Shown: positions 31,351-42,607 of the stretch, one piece after another
Layout of the letters: each line of letters begins with the position of its first letter
Position numbering within the stretch: the first letter of the stretch is position 1
Made by a program: the position numbers and the translations under genes
NCBI GenBank assembly: GCA_010909165.1
Contig: MU008152.1
Span: 372,001 to 436,000, forward strand
Length of the DNA stretch: 64,000 nucleotides
Direction of reading: 5' to 3'
DNA from: Anthoceros angustus
Taxonomy: Eukaryota; Streptophyta; Anthocerotopsida; Anthocerotales; Anthocerotaceae
The notes under the pieces: model-generated
Told to the model about the DNA's origin: nothing
The model's input: the letters and a program-made list of their open reading frames with translations, nothing else
Databases searched by the model: none

Positions 31351-33234
31351 TTTCCTTGTTGCATCTTCCTTTCCATTGGTTTTCCGTTGGCTGTAGTTGG
31401 ATCATATGGCCTGAGTGCTGTGGTACTGACTGTGTTGCAGAGAGGAGAAGTGCTACGTACATGGCACACCTGCCAGCTCAGTGAAGGCTTTGCCAGTAGC
31501 CGTGAGAGCATGGGATGAAAATATCGGGTGTGGCAAGCCATGCACACTTGGCTCGTGCTCTTGGTTGCAAGGTGAGACCTTTTAAGGAGATGGAGGCTTC
31601 AAGGCAAATCTTTGGCCGCTGGGGATTTTCCTATGTAAGTAATGGTGGTGGCTTGTTGCCTTTCCAGCAGTATATAGTGTTTGTGTAATATTCTACTCAT
31701 TTGCATGCGATGACGGCGCAAATTTGTGTCCAAACGGCTGGAGGAGAGTGATAATGCAGCTTGTACCGGGATGTATCTTTTGTAGCCCGTCCTTGGTTTG
31801 TGTATTTAGAGGCTCTTCTGAGACAGCCTGTACTAGACGATTTATTGGTTTTCCAGTCACAGTGACCCATTGATTGCCAGGAGGGTCCATCTAGTAGAGA
31901 ACAGCTGGTGGTGGAGCATCTTATCTTCAAATTGCTGGAATCAGGTGTAGGGACTGGGCAGTGTAAAAAGTGAGGGTCTATAGTGTCCAACTGTACAGAC
32001 TCACTCATGTAGGTCGAATTTCAACATCTTGGAATGGTGGCTAAGCTAGAGTGCTACTCTGAGGGGAGGCGACTTCAGGCTTAGCCGGGCAATTGTGTCA
32101 TGGGCCTTCGTGCTGTACATATGGTCCATCTAATAGTGTGGGCTGATGGGCAGTGTATGCTCTGCCCATTGTGATGTGGTCTACAGAGCCAGCCACAAAT
32201 TTTGTTTGCTGTTGCTTTTTTTCTTTCTAGGTTTTCTGTTCAGTTATGATGGTCTTTTCAGAGTAAAGTTATGTTTCAAGCCCCTTAGTGAGATTATGCA
32301 GCCTAGTTGTGTAAATCAGCGTTGTTGATCTGTGTGGATTATTCTCATCAAATCGGTGATCCGGGACTGTAGGAGGACTCCGTAGCGAAGGATTGTTAAA
32401 CTTAGATATGTCATTTGTGGTGGCAGATTGCCTGTTTAAGCATTACAGCATTATTTTCTCGCGACTTCACTGTTAGTATAATTATTCGCACATTTGGGGG
32501 CTTGAAACGGAATCTCGTTCGTTTCGCCTCGGCTCCCTTGTAGATCACAATTCGTTCTGTCCTGCAATTAGAGGAAGGATTGTCGAGAGAATATGTAATG
32601 ATCACTGACTGCTACGAACTTGAAAAGGTAGCCAAGTGCCTAAGGCCAGTTTCGCATGTGTCCGGCTGCGGTTCAGGAAAAACCGTTTCTATCGAAACCG
32701 ATATGTTCGCACGTGTGTATAAGAGACCACGGGAACCTACTCATGTAGGTTGCAGGTGGCAAATTGCACTTGAGCAAACTTGAGCACATTTTTTGCGATG
32801 GAAAGGCTTGTGCCCTTCCTTGGAGCATGTTCATCGAACGCAATCGAGTACCATTCCATTGCGTAGGACATTTCATCGTGCACCATCTCACCAAGAAGAA
32901 TTGGAGACCGCTGTTCAATTGGTGGTGTTGGAGATCTTGGCGTTACTAGCGCTTCTAAACGATTTGGTAGGCTTCCCATCCCGGATGCTGAAAAGTATCC
33001 AGGAAGGTGAATTCTACATCAAGCCTCGAGCTGAGCTGCAAGGCTTGGTAATGGGCTCGGTGTGGAACAAGGCACGACCGCAAGTGCCGTAACATCTATA
33101 GTCTCCACGCCGGCGGACGCGGGGGAGGGGAGCTCGCAAGAAGGAATGGTTGTGCATCATGCCCTCCAAAAGGTTGGCAGATCAATCCGTCTTGGATCGC
33201 AAAGAGTTGAATAAATTGCGAACCCAGGTGCTAG
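31351..33234. other. Spacer downstream of Pumilio
   Basis: The first several hundred bases are probably Pumilio 3' UTR. No coding sequence is recognised in the rest. A minus-strand frame at 32979-32737 has a hydrophilic protein-like look but no family I know. Confidence 0.45.
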
Positions 33235-34582
33235 AAGAAGAAGAAGAAGAATTTTATTTAAGTCCACTAGGACAGATTTCCAGTGTGGGACGAAAATATG
33301 ATAACTACATAAATTACGGTAAAATGGTCTGGACGAATGTAAGGTAAAATTCAAACAAGACAAATAATCTTCAATCAATCAACAGTGTCAATGAAATTGC
33401 GTGAACGAGGGCCAAACACCACCAATTCATCCCCACGAAAGAAAGCCACTTGACCTGCAGCACAAGCTGCTCTGAAAGCGGGTAACTTCTCCTTCTTAGT
33501 CTTCCATTGCAATGGTGTAAGATCCTCATTGATATATAACTGAGTTGTCCGGAACATAGACCTAGTCTTCATAACCTGGAGGCGATCATCCAAAGAGTGA
33601 AAAGTCATAATCAATATGCGCTCCCTACCAAGATTCTTTCCAAGCCGGAAGGCTCGAGGAACGACCACATCGACTTCTAACCTAGTGAGAAACTCCTTTG
33701 CAGCCACAAGTGGTGCAACAATGTCATTATCAAGACCAGACATTCTCAAGTTCAAAGCACGGCGAGCACGATCCGTCGTCTCGGAAACAACTTCCGATAC
33801 TGTGTTGCCACAAGGACAAGAAAGAGTAGGGGGATCATTAATCCCCATGAGATTTTTTCCAGTAAGCTTTTCCAACTATGTAGGTAAAACTTGTTTCGTT
33901 GAAGTGAAATGATTTTCCAAATTTATGGCTTTCTCCGCTATGGTCCGTGAAAAAACTTCATTTTATAACCCTTACTCCACCAACCTTTCTGAGAGTCTTC
34001 CAACCTGATCATCCAAACCCTGTAACTTTTTGGCCATATAAATGTGCATTTCTTCCCTCTGTGCATGAATAAGCTCGAGATTAACCTTCTTGTAACCTTC
34101 CAAACTAAGTGCCAAATCTGCCTTCGACAAGCAACCCACACAAGGAACAGGAATTTCAAGGCATTGACCTGCAAAAGCAATGAATCAAACTTGACTTAGA
34201 AAGACTCCTCAAAATCTTTAGCCCATGAGCTTGCCGATTCAAGATCCTGTTGCAATTTTCTAATGATAACATCATGACTATTAAATCTCTTATCTATAAG
34301 ATCATCCATTACGGAATTGAACTCATCCCCCTCGTCCTCCTGGCCCTCCTCACCCCCCTCGTCCTCCGAGTCCTAGGCCAAAGATTGGTGCTTAGCCAAA
34401 AGAGACTTATATTTTTCCCTTAAGGAAATATTCTCCGCTTCAATATTAAGTACTCTAGTCTCCAATGCAGATACAATGTTGTCTTCATATTTGTCCTCAA
34501 TACTACGTAATCTAGTCTCCAATATTGATACCCTCTTGTCTATATATTTAACTGTTTTACGCTTAGCGACGATAGAAGCCAC
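33235..34582 (-). mobile_element. LINE-type retrotransposon relic (ORF1 only)
   Basis: On the minus strand a coiled-coil start (34582-34373) runs in the same frame through one stop into an acidic segment. Next comes a block with VPCVGCLSKADL and long helices (about 34165-33960), and then a 166-codon frame (33875-33375). That last frame contains RERILIMTFHSLDDR, QLYINEDLTPLQWKTKKEK and AFFRGDELVVFG, the pattern of the C-terminal RNA-binding domain of LINE ORF1 proteins. No reverse transcriptase or endonuclease frame follows. The relic ends in AATAAAATTC and a TTC run (33235-33251 on this strand), like a LINE 3' tail. Several stops and frame changes show it is dead. Assignment to a LINE clade is not possible. 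Confidence 0.6.
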
Positions 34583-35380
34583 AACCTCAAAACATCAACA
34601 AAAATAAAAATAACCGCGACCTCCCCTACACCACGCACCACAATCGCCGCACCAAAAACCTTAAATAATGTCTTCACCGCAACCTCCTCGACCCCATGCT
34701 CACCGCAATATCAACCCCAACGCCCCATGCTCCAGAGCCACATAGGCCGCCACCACAAAGCAAGCCATGAACCCTGGGACATACCCCACCGCACACGGCA
34801 CTGCACCGCTCCACACACCGCACCGCACACTGCACACCGCACCCGCAAGGCACCGCACCGGGTGTTGGCACGGTGAAGAGAAACGCATGCCACACATCGG
34901 CCAGTACCAGGAGGAGCCCATTAGCATCGCTTTCCGGAACCGAAAAAATGTACACCTACCTAAAAATGGCCTAGGCACCGCACACATAGGGATACCCTTC
35001 TGTATGCTTAATAATATGGACATTTATCATGATGGATTGAAAAAAAATGGACAATCATCAGGTTGAAAAAAGATGAGGTGAGTCCATCTACCTTTGAAAA
35101 GCTAACACAAGTGATCCCAAGGATCGGATTGCTCCAAATCTACAATCGCCTATAGCTCCTACAATATCATGACTACTCAAGTTAAAAGACCTACAAACAA
35201 CAGAGGTCAAGGAGATGGCATCACCTATTGTCATTGCCGTCCTAAGGATGGCTCCTACCAGTGCCTGTTGGAGAGTAATGGACATCTATCGTGGAAAGAA
35301 AGTTGTGAAGTAAAAGAGACGAAACCCAACACCATATCTGCAAGCGTGATAGGCTTTAGTGAGGGACTTATAAATTTATT
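34583..35380. other. Spacer
   Basis: Nothing is recognised apart from a CACCGCAC-rich stretch at about 34785-34860. It could include the 5' part of the LINE relic. Confidence 0.4.
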
Positions 35381-35425
35381 AAAGTCTATCAGCCAACGCC
35401 TTATCAAAGTCTATCAGCCAACGCC
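35381..35425. repeat. 25-bp direct repeat, two copies
   Basis: AAAGTCTATCAGCCAACGCC occurs at 35381 and again at 35406. It is the first of three tandem repeats within 530 bp. Confidence 0.8.
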
Positions 35426-35580
35426 CCGTACATTTCTAGGGCGAGCGAAACGGCCCGCTTGCATCTTCGCCCTAAAACTGGCCCGCTGGCATCCCTTTGT
35501 ACTTCCTGATCGTGAGTGCTGGCGCCCAGGAGCCGTGCAACCTCGGCAGCTAATGATGACCTATATACTGCTTGGGTTTG

Positions 35581-35658
35581 TTGTGTACATAACACCGTTC
35601 TAGGGTAGCTGGACACTGGTTGTGTACATAACACTGTTCTAGGGTAGCTGGACACTGG
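35581..35658. repeat. 39-bp tandem repeat, two copies
   Basis: A unit starting TTGTGTACATAACAC and ending TAGCTGGACACTGG repeats at 35581 and 35620 with one mismatch. Confidence 0.85.
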
Positions 35659-35747
35659 TTGATCGACACTCAGGACACCCACTGATACATGAAAACCAAG
35701 GCATTATGCTAAACCATTCATTCGCTCTTCACACTACTGCTAGGTGT

Positions 35748-35905
35748 CATGGCGCCCAAATTCTATCCCCACTAACCTCCCTCAAACATGGCAACCAAAT
35801 TCTATCCCCACTAACCTCCCTCTAACATGGCAACCAAATTGTATCCCCACTAACCTCCCTCTAACATGGCAACCAAATTTTATCCCCACTAACCTCCCAC
35901 TAACC
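35748..35905. repeat. 39-bp minisatellite, four copies
   Basis: Units start with CATGGC at 35748, 35787, 35826 and 35865, an exact 39-bp period. Each contains TATCCCCACTAACCTCCC. Copies differ by one to three bases. There are no spacers between units, so this is a plain minisatellite. Confidence 0.9.
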
Positions 35906-36378
35906 TGACATCTATGCTACCGCGTCCTCCACGGTCATGCTACCATGATTTATGTACAGACTCAAATGTAGGCCTAAAGTCTGGAATTGAGACGGTTGGG
36001 CATTCTGGGTTAAGGAAAATGATGTTGCGACAACCCTGGTGTGTCACAAACATTAGTTCTCGCGCACGGCTCCGGCAGCTGTCGTGGCCACACGTACAGC
36101 AGCTCCCAAACTTTACGCAAGAGATACTCAGCCTGCGGAGACTCTGCGGTGTGCTGTGCGCATCGGGCGCTGCAGTCCTCCTCGCCTTGGGCCTCGTGGG
36201 AGCAGGCCACCTCAAGACCCATCAGTATGTGTATGGTAAGAGGAAGCATGCAGCGATTCCGTTAGGTCTGTCCTACTGTCTCGGCATGTACTAGCCTGGA
36301 CTACGGGCGTGCATTTCCCATGTATCAATTCAATTCAACCTGCGTACCGCAAGAACATGGAGGAGACAGAAATGTTAA

Positions 36379-36399
36379 CCCTAAACCCTAAACCCTAAA
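36379..36399. repeat. Telomere-type CCCTAAA run (three units)
   Basis: Three perfect CCCTAAA units form a short interstitial plant-type telomeric run that also contains the telo-box AAACCCTAA, a promoter element of plant growth-related genes. No gene start is recognised next to it. Confidence 0.85.
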
Positions 36400-37109
36400 G
36401 GCGATGATACAGCCGGTTTGCCTTGTTGCATAGCACCCAGAGGTCATCGGAAGCGCTCTTCTCGTTCCCATTCGAACAAGCCTATATATGTAGGCTGTTA
36501 TCAAGGGTGAGAAAGTACGACAAAGGCTGTTACCAGCTTTGATGTCGAGCAGAAGGGCCAGAGCGGCATTCAAGGAGAGGTAAGAGAAACTTCCGCAGAA
36601 AAGTGATCACAGAGAACTGCGATTGGATGCGCAGTTTGATGCGTGTGTGGTTGCTGGGCTGGATAGGCTGGTTAACTCAGTGCCGAGGATGTTCGATGAT
36701 AATCGGTGACTTAGGACCACATGGTTAGTAGGGATTGGAGTTGGGCTTCACTTGAGAAACAAATTGATGCAAGCTGGGGCTTGCTAGCAATCTCAGCACC
36801 CTGGAGGTGCAGCGCAGGGCACGATGCAGCAGGCGCAGACTGGATAGAACCAAAATGCTGGATGGACCACATAAGCGGTAGATACGGCGTCATGTTCACA
36901 GGGACAGAGGAGGCTCCACAGTGCTATGGAGCACTGCAGCTTACGCTGTGGGGAATTATGTTGCTCAGGGCCTGCACAGTGAAATGGATTTAGCTGTCCG
37001 ATGCCGGGGCCCGGGAACCAACATTGATTGCGCTACGCTTTTTTATCCTTGTTTGCCGAAGCGGCTAGCGTGACTGATTTCAATTTTCCTTGGGTTGGAA
37101 TTTCAGTGC

Positions 37110-37610
37110 GAGGAGAGCAAATGCTGTTGAAAAGAAGGCAGACCCAGCAACAGCCCCAGCCCCAGCGCCACCCTCATGACTGGTTGCAGGGGCAAGTTGC
37201 TTGACACCTTATGACTGTGGTACGGGCTTCACACTGCCCTTTCTCCTCCTCCCGTAGCTTATGAAAGTGTGTGGATACCGTCTTTTGTGCATCTACTTCA
37301 ACATAGCTCTGGAGTTTGGCTGTTTAATAGTAGGTTTTCCTGGTTCTCAAGGAATCCTTGTGGACCTGGTTTTAGGAGCACTGAGTTTCAGGGACGCGGC
37401 AGGTGAGAGCAAATCTTGCTAAAAAGAAGGCAATACCAGCCCCAGTCCCATGGCTGGCTTCGGGGGCAAGTTAATTCATACCTTTTCCAGATGTCCCTCT
37501 CCTGGTTGTGTAATAGGAGGTTTTCTCGTTCTCAAGTAATCCTTGTGAGCTTGGTTTCAGGAGCTCTGGAGTCTCCGGGGACAGTGCCGCTGTTCCATAA
37601 TTCGAGTTCG
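37110..37610. repeat. Diverged internal duplications
   Basis: The stretch at about 37113 (GAGAGCAAATGCTG and the AAGAAGGCA, CCCAGCCC and GGGGCAAGTT motifs) returns at about 37405. A segment with GGTTTTC, TTCTCAAG and AATCCTTGTG at about 37329 returns at about 37517. The two periods differ, so the structure is nested and decayed. No coding content is seen. Confidence 0.6.
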
Positions 37611-37941
37611 CCCTGTTTCCTGCTCCATCTTGCTCACTGATGTTCTCTAGGTCTGTTCACATCTGTCCTCTGTCCTTGAAAGATATGCGGTTCACGACTG
37701 AAGGAGCCACTGACACATATTTTGTCAAGCGTGGGACTGAGTTCACCTTCCTCGTACCCGCCTGTTCTCTTCGGCTTCACAGATGCTCATATTGAAGGCC
37801 AAGGCGCGGAAGCTTCCTGGATGTGGCGATGCAGCTGCGGAGCAGTGCGAGGAAGGGGGTAGGCACTGGCAGGCCTCTGCCGGAACGTGGGGAGCAGCAA
37901 GCATCCGAGGAAGACACAGTGTCAACCGTTTCGAAAAGCTG

Positions 37942-38081
37942 AGGTGAGTTTCAAAGAAACAGTCCAGCCTAATCCAGAGCTGCTGCGATATTGAGATGTG
38001 TCCTGTGCTGCAGAAGTACGGATCTGTGCGGCAAACGATGGGAAAGTCTCGCGATGGAGTCCAAGTTCCTCCAGAGTTCCT
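37942..38081. repeat. Dispersed ~140-bp repeat, left copy
   Basis: The block starting AGGTGAGTTTCAAAG and ending with GGAGTCCAAGTTCC matches 42470-42607 in the same orientation at roughly 80 percent by eye. The pair brackets the CPL4-type gene. Confidence 0.7.
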
Positions 38082-38165
38082 AACGATGAGAAGGCGGTTC
38101 AGATGGTTTGCAGTGACGTGGTAATATAATACGAATAGACTGGTGAGAGGTTGAGTAGTGACAAA

Positions 38166-40418
38166 ATGAGTGTGCCTGGGTCTCCTGTCTCGTCGTCGGG
38201 GGACGACTTCGAGGCTTTGCTGGAATTTGAGTTGCAACTGATGGGCAACGAGGAAGCAGACGGAGCAGAGGGGGCAGGGGCAGTGGAAGAGGAGTCCGAC
38301 GAGGCAGACGAGGCAGATGAGGCGGGGAACGCAGTGGAGCCTGAAGTCGATATCGGCAATGACTCAGGGCAGGGCAATGACTCAGGACAGGGCAATGATG
38401 AGGATCAGCAGGGGGGGGAGTTGGAGATGGAACGGCAGAGTACCAGTTGCCCTCCTCACCCCGGCTTCATGTGGAATGTTTGCATCCGCTGTGGCAAAGA
38501 AAAGCCCTACTCTACAGGGTCGAGTGTCTCCCTTCGCTACATGCACGAGGTCAGTTGGTTTTCCCTGGCTGCAATGGGTGCAGCAAATGTTGTCATCGTT
38601 GTGGGTTGAGACCATGTGAATGCCGAATTTTAGGGGTTGGAACTGACCACATCAGGAGCTGCACGAATGCGTTATGATGAGCTGGGGAGGTTGAAGGCGA
38701 GCAAGAAGTTGTACCTGGTGCTGGATCTAGACCACACACTCCTCAATTCTGCGAGGTTCGTGGAGGTTACGCCGGAGGAAGAAGCATACCTAGCGACAGC
38801 GTATGCCCAGGATATGTCAGTGGTTACCCAGCCTCCAGGTACGCTTCTGGTGAATTAGGGTGAGCCTTCGCTGTGAATTGCAGAGTTAGGGCTTTGATGT
38901 ACGTGTTTTTGTCCTCCGTCTGACTGGATGGACGGCCGAGTTTTGCCCTCGTTCCTCACTGTGTGCAGCGTGGGGAAAACCAGGGGAAAGTCAGTCCGCG
39001 CTTAAGAACAAAGCCAGTTTGCATAGGCTGGAGCATTTCCAGATGTGGACAAAAATCCGCCCCTTTGTACATAAATTTCTGGAAGAGGCGAGTAAGCTGT
39101 TCGAGATGTACGTTTATACCATGGGAGAGCGAATATATGCACTGGCCATGGCTCGGATACTGGACCCGACTGGACGTTTTTTTGGGGACCGCGTGATTTC
39201 TCAACGGGATAGCACTAAGCGGCACACCAAGGATCTGGACGTTGTCTTGGGGGCAGAGTCAGCCGTAGTCATTCTAGATGACACAGAAAGGGTATGTTAA
39301 GGTGGCCTTGTTCCCTTTTGTTTATTTTTTCTGTCAGGGTAGAGGAGGTTGCCTCATGTCGTGGAAGCTTGAAAGAGTAGTAGTAATCAGCAGTCTTTGT
39401 TTACATGTTGCGTAGGTTTGGCCAAAGCACAGAGCAAATCTGGTTTTGATAGAAAGGTATCACTTTTTCAGCGCCAGCTGCCGGCAGTATGGTGTTCCTT
39501 GTGAATCTCTGTCTCAGAGCCAAAGGGATGAGAGGGAGTTCCAGGGCACTCTGCAAACTGCCCTCGACATCCTTCGGAGTGTCCATGCCGAGTTTTACAA
39601 CGCCAGGATTGAGCAGGTCGGTCGGGAGAGTGTGTTATATCTCGGCCTGTGCTGCTGTTAGTTATGGAGGAGGGCTGATGAATTTTTATGTTACGTGTAG
39701 TGATGAATCCCAATCTCACAAGACTCTTTGTCGTTGCTGCAGGATGCAAACGGAAGACACATGGACGTATTTGGGTCAAGGGACGTGAGACAGGTATATG
39801 TGATTTGTGTTCAAAGCTAGGAGAAAAGGGCCATTCGTTTTGGCTTAGTCCGCTACGCATTGCATGCTATGGCCGTCCTCCTCATGTACAGCCACTTGTG
39901 TGCAGATCCTGGGAGAGGCTCGTAGCAGAATTCTAAAAGACTGTGGCGTAGTTTTTAGCCGCATTATCCCAACAGAATATCCAGAGCCTGAAAATCACCC
40001 TTTCTGGCGGTTAACAGAGGAGCTTGGTGCACAGTGCTTTCTCACGGTGAACGAGCTGACCACCCATGTTGTAGCCTTAGACCGAACAACAGACAAGTCT
40101 CGATGGGCTAGGAGCCACGGGCTTCACCTGGTCCATCCCAGTTGGGTGGAGGCCGCCCAGTATCTGTGGCGGAAGCCGGCAGAGGAAGATTTTCCAGTCG
40201 GACCCTTCGAGCCAGGGGAGAAGATTCTAGCGACAAGCTTCGTGAAGACGGTGGAGGTGGCGGGAGCAGCACGAGCAGTGTATGCGGAGGCGGAGGAGGG
40301 GACGTTACTGGACGTGAGCGATCCCAATGAGGCTAAAAAACGGGCGTTGGAGTCGGAGTCTACGTCGGGCAACGGAGCTGACGGAGAGCAGCCCGTTGGG
40401 AAGAAGCAGAAACTTTAG
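38166..40418 (+). CDS. CPL4: RNA polymerase II CTD phosphatase-like protein (CPL4/FCP1 type)
   Basis: Six exons: 38166-38549, 38634-38838, 38969-39291, 39416-39616, 39743-39793 and 39906-40418, giving 558 codons. The N terminus (MSVPGSPVSSSGDDFEALLE) is acidic and is followed by a Cys-containing motif (CPPHPGFMWNVCIRCG). The FCP1-type catalytic domain carries the DxDxT signature (LVLDLDHTLLNSAR), TKIRPFVHKFLEEAS, YVYTMGER, GDRVISQRD, LDVVLGAESAVVILDDTE and WPKHRANLVLIERYHFF. A BRCT domain ends the protein (GCxxVFSR-type core, TTHVVALD, WVEAAQYLWRK). The family dephosphorylates Ser residues of the polymerase II C-terminal repeat in the nucleus; CPL4 is the essential short member. An in-frame TTG-class extension upstream of 38166 is not a credible start. 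Confidence 0.93.
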
Positions 40419-40571
40419 TAGTAGGCTGTACATTATTTCTTTCTCAACTTGCAACGCTGAAACGCGGGTTGGTGACAAAGAACACCACCCCTTGTGACCT
40501 TCACTATTCGACAGTAGGCCTCTAGACGCTTTCTAATCCCTTTTCGAGGCACGGCGTGAAGCTCGCCAGGG

Positions 40572-41069
40572 ATGTCTCGCCTTCTGCGACAGGGGAGCCA
40601 CCTGTTGGTCGCACGTTCGATAAAGCAGTCTGAGGACAGCCTTGAACCAGTCCGTGAACTTCAAAATTTTTTTCTTCTTCTTGATTCAGGCATGAACAAA
40701 GCGAAGCCATGGAATCTGAAGTGCCCGGATAACGTAGTGGTGGGCACCTGGCTGGTGGATATGTATGCAAAATATGGTGAACTGGAAGATGGGAGCCAGG
40801 TTTTTGACAGCTTGGCCACAAAATGTGGTGACATGGAATGCCCTGATTGCTGGGTATGCCTAGCATGTGGTAGGACAACCGATGAGATGAGAAGAGTTTT
40901 AGTCTCCATGCATCTGCAGGCGCTAACTTTTTGGGTTTTCCTTTCAGAGCTGCTGCTGTCGAAGTTCAGAGACGGGCGGAGATTGAGTATGTATCTTATG
41001 CCACTATTTGGACCTGATCACGTGTCAGAATGCCTTTCAGAACCCGACACTCTGCTCGGAGGTCTATGA
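40572..41069 (+). pseudogene. PPR-gene fragment
   Basis: The frame includes VVVGTWLVDMYAKYGELEDG followed by SQVFDSL, recognisable as the L/S part of one PPR triplet and close to the consensus of the array at 47-57 kb. No further repeats follow, and the frame drifts into unrelated sequence after about 40850. It is a short relic of a related PPR gene, about 6 kb upstream of the intact array. Confidence 0.6.
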
Positions 41070-41129
41070 TCATGCTAGGGGGCGAAGGGCTATCAAAGTT
41101 TGTGTACAAAGCGTGGGTGCTGGATGCGA

Positions 41130-41480
41130 AGCCTGATTCTTCAAAGCTGGCACATGCTGCTACTGCGTTCCTTGTCCCGAAGGTGAGAAACACTGTCAGC
41201 TCATGGTCAGGCAGACGACAGGCAACGTTGATGCTGATAAGAGAGAGCTCTTTTTTCCATCAGTTTACTGGGGAGTCATCATCTGTCTCACTCGTTATTG
41301 CGGGGCCGAGCCTGATTCTTTAGAGCTGGCACATGCTGCTACTGTGTTCCTTGTCCTGAAGTTGAGAAACACTATCAGCCCGTGGTCCGCTACGTTGATG
41401 CCGATAAGGGAGAAAACTTTGTCAATCAGTTTACTGCGGAGTCATCACCTGTTATTGCAGGGCCGAGCACATAAGTGGCT
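41130..41480. repeat. 179-bp tandem duplication
   Basis: A segment beginning CCTGATTCTT at 41132, with CTGGCACATGCTGCTACTG and a GTTCCTTGTCC motif, repeats at 41311. The following parts (GTTGATGC, AGTTTACTG, GAGTCATCA, GGGGCCGAGC or similar) also repeat with small indels. No gene is recognised. Confidence 0.75.
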
Positions 41481-42469
41481 CTTCTCACCAGAGGAAGGAC
41501 AATTGGCAGGTTGCAGCAAGTGCAGAAGCTGGTCGACTCAGACTGGTAGAATTACAAATGTCTCTGTGAAGTCATCACTCTGATTGGCCAAGCTTAATGT
41601 GGATTGTGCTTTTTCTCTCAGGTTTTCCTGGAATTGAAAAACATCCCAGCGACTCCTCCAAGGGGTTAGTAACTGACAACATTTCTCGGTATTGCAGGAT
41701 GATTTTTCTCCACTTGTGAGGATGCTATTGCCCGAAGATTACCGAGATGGAAAAGATGTAGCGAAAGTGATGTCATTTGTTTGAGCAGCCAATGCTTTGC
41801 CCCTCCGAGGCTGACATGTGCATCTGGGCAAATAAACAGTCTTGCCAGCAATAATGGGTGGACAAGCGATGGTGCTTCTAACATCCTCTCTCCTGGGATC
41901 ATTGCTGGTACATGACCATGATGGTTGTGGGGCTTGGAGCCGGGCTTTTGCCAATGTTTGTCCACACTTGTGTTTTGGGTAGGTGAAAAGATGTCAACCT
42001 TCTCCTTCCTGCTGTACCAGATTGCAGAGTGGGATAAAGGAGTGGAAGATCTAGCAAGACGCCAATTTGGCTTGATCGGCAGCGATCGCGTGAAGGTAAT
42101 GTGCTGTACTTCGTGCATCTTCCTTCCCAAGGATCGTGTGTCCCCTCTGCGTGGCGATGGTAGCTGTGGTCTCTGTGGACGTTTTGCAGCTGGAAATTGG
42201 AGATGGGATTGCAGCAGTCAAAGCCATTGAAAGTTATCGCGGATCAGCGTGCTGCTAAAGACTGAAGCCACGATTCTGTGATAGCAGCATTGAGAAAGCT
42301 TTCAGTGCGGTCAGGACAGGCGTCATCATACATACATGTTCATGTACAGACCAGGACGCAGACCCGATTCCAGTACTGTGCCAGGACGGGGGAGCATGCG
42401 GAGCAGCATGCATATGCGTATGCATTGGGAGGTGAGACGGCAGTTTTGAGTCGGTCCCAAAAGTTCTTC

Positions 42470-42607
42470 AGGTGAGTTTCAAGACACAGTCCAGTCCAAT
42501 CCGGAGCTGTTGCGATGGTTACGTGTCCTGAGCTGCAGAGAGCGCATCGCTGTGCGGGAATTCCGAAGTGACACGAAAGTCACGAGACGGAGTCCAGGTT
42601 CCCCCAC
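42470..42607. repeat. Dispersed ~140-bp repeat, right copy
   Basis: This matches 37942-38081 in the same orientation (AGGTGAGTTTCAAG to GGAGTCCAGGTTCC). Confidence 0.7.

Noticed and set aside
35748-35905. CRISPR-like regular array
   Set aside because: The units abut with no unique spacers, and the window is eukaryotic nuclear DNA. It is a minisatellite.
35914-36294. A 126-codon plus-strand frame with a hydrophobic segment
   Set aside because: No homology is recognised, and there is no splice or promoter context. The length is within chance for this composition.
36379-36399. Chromosome end
   Set aside because: Only three telomeric units, with ordinary sequence on both sides and clear genes on both sides further out.
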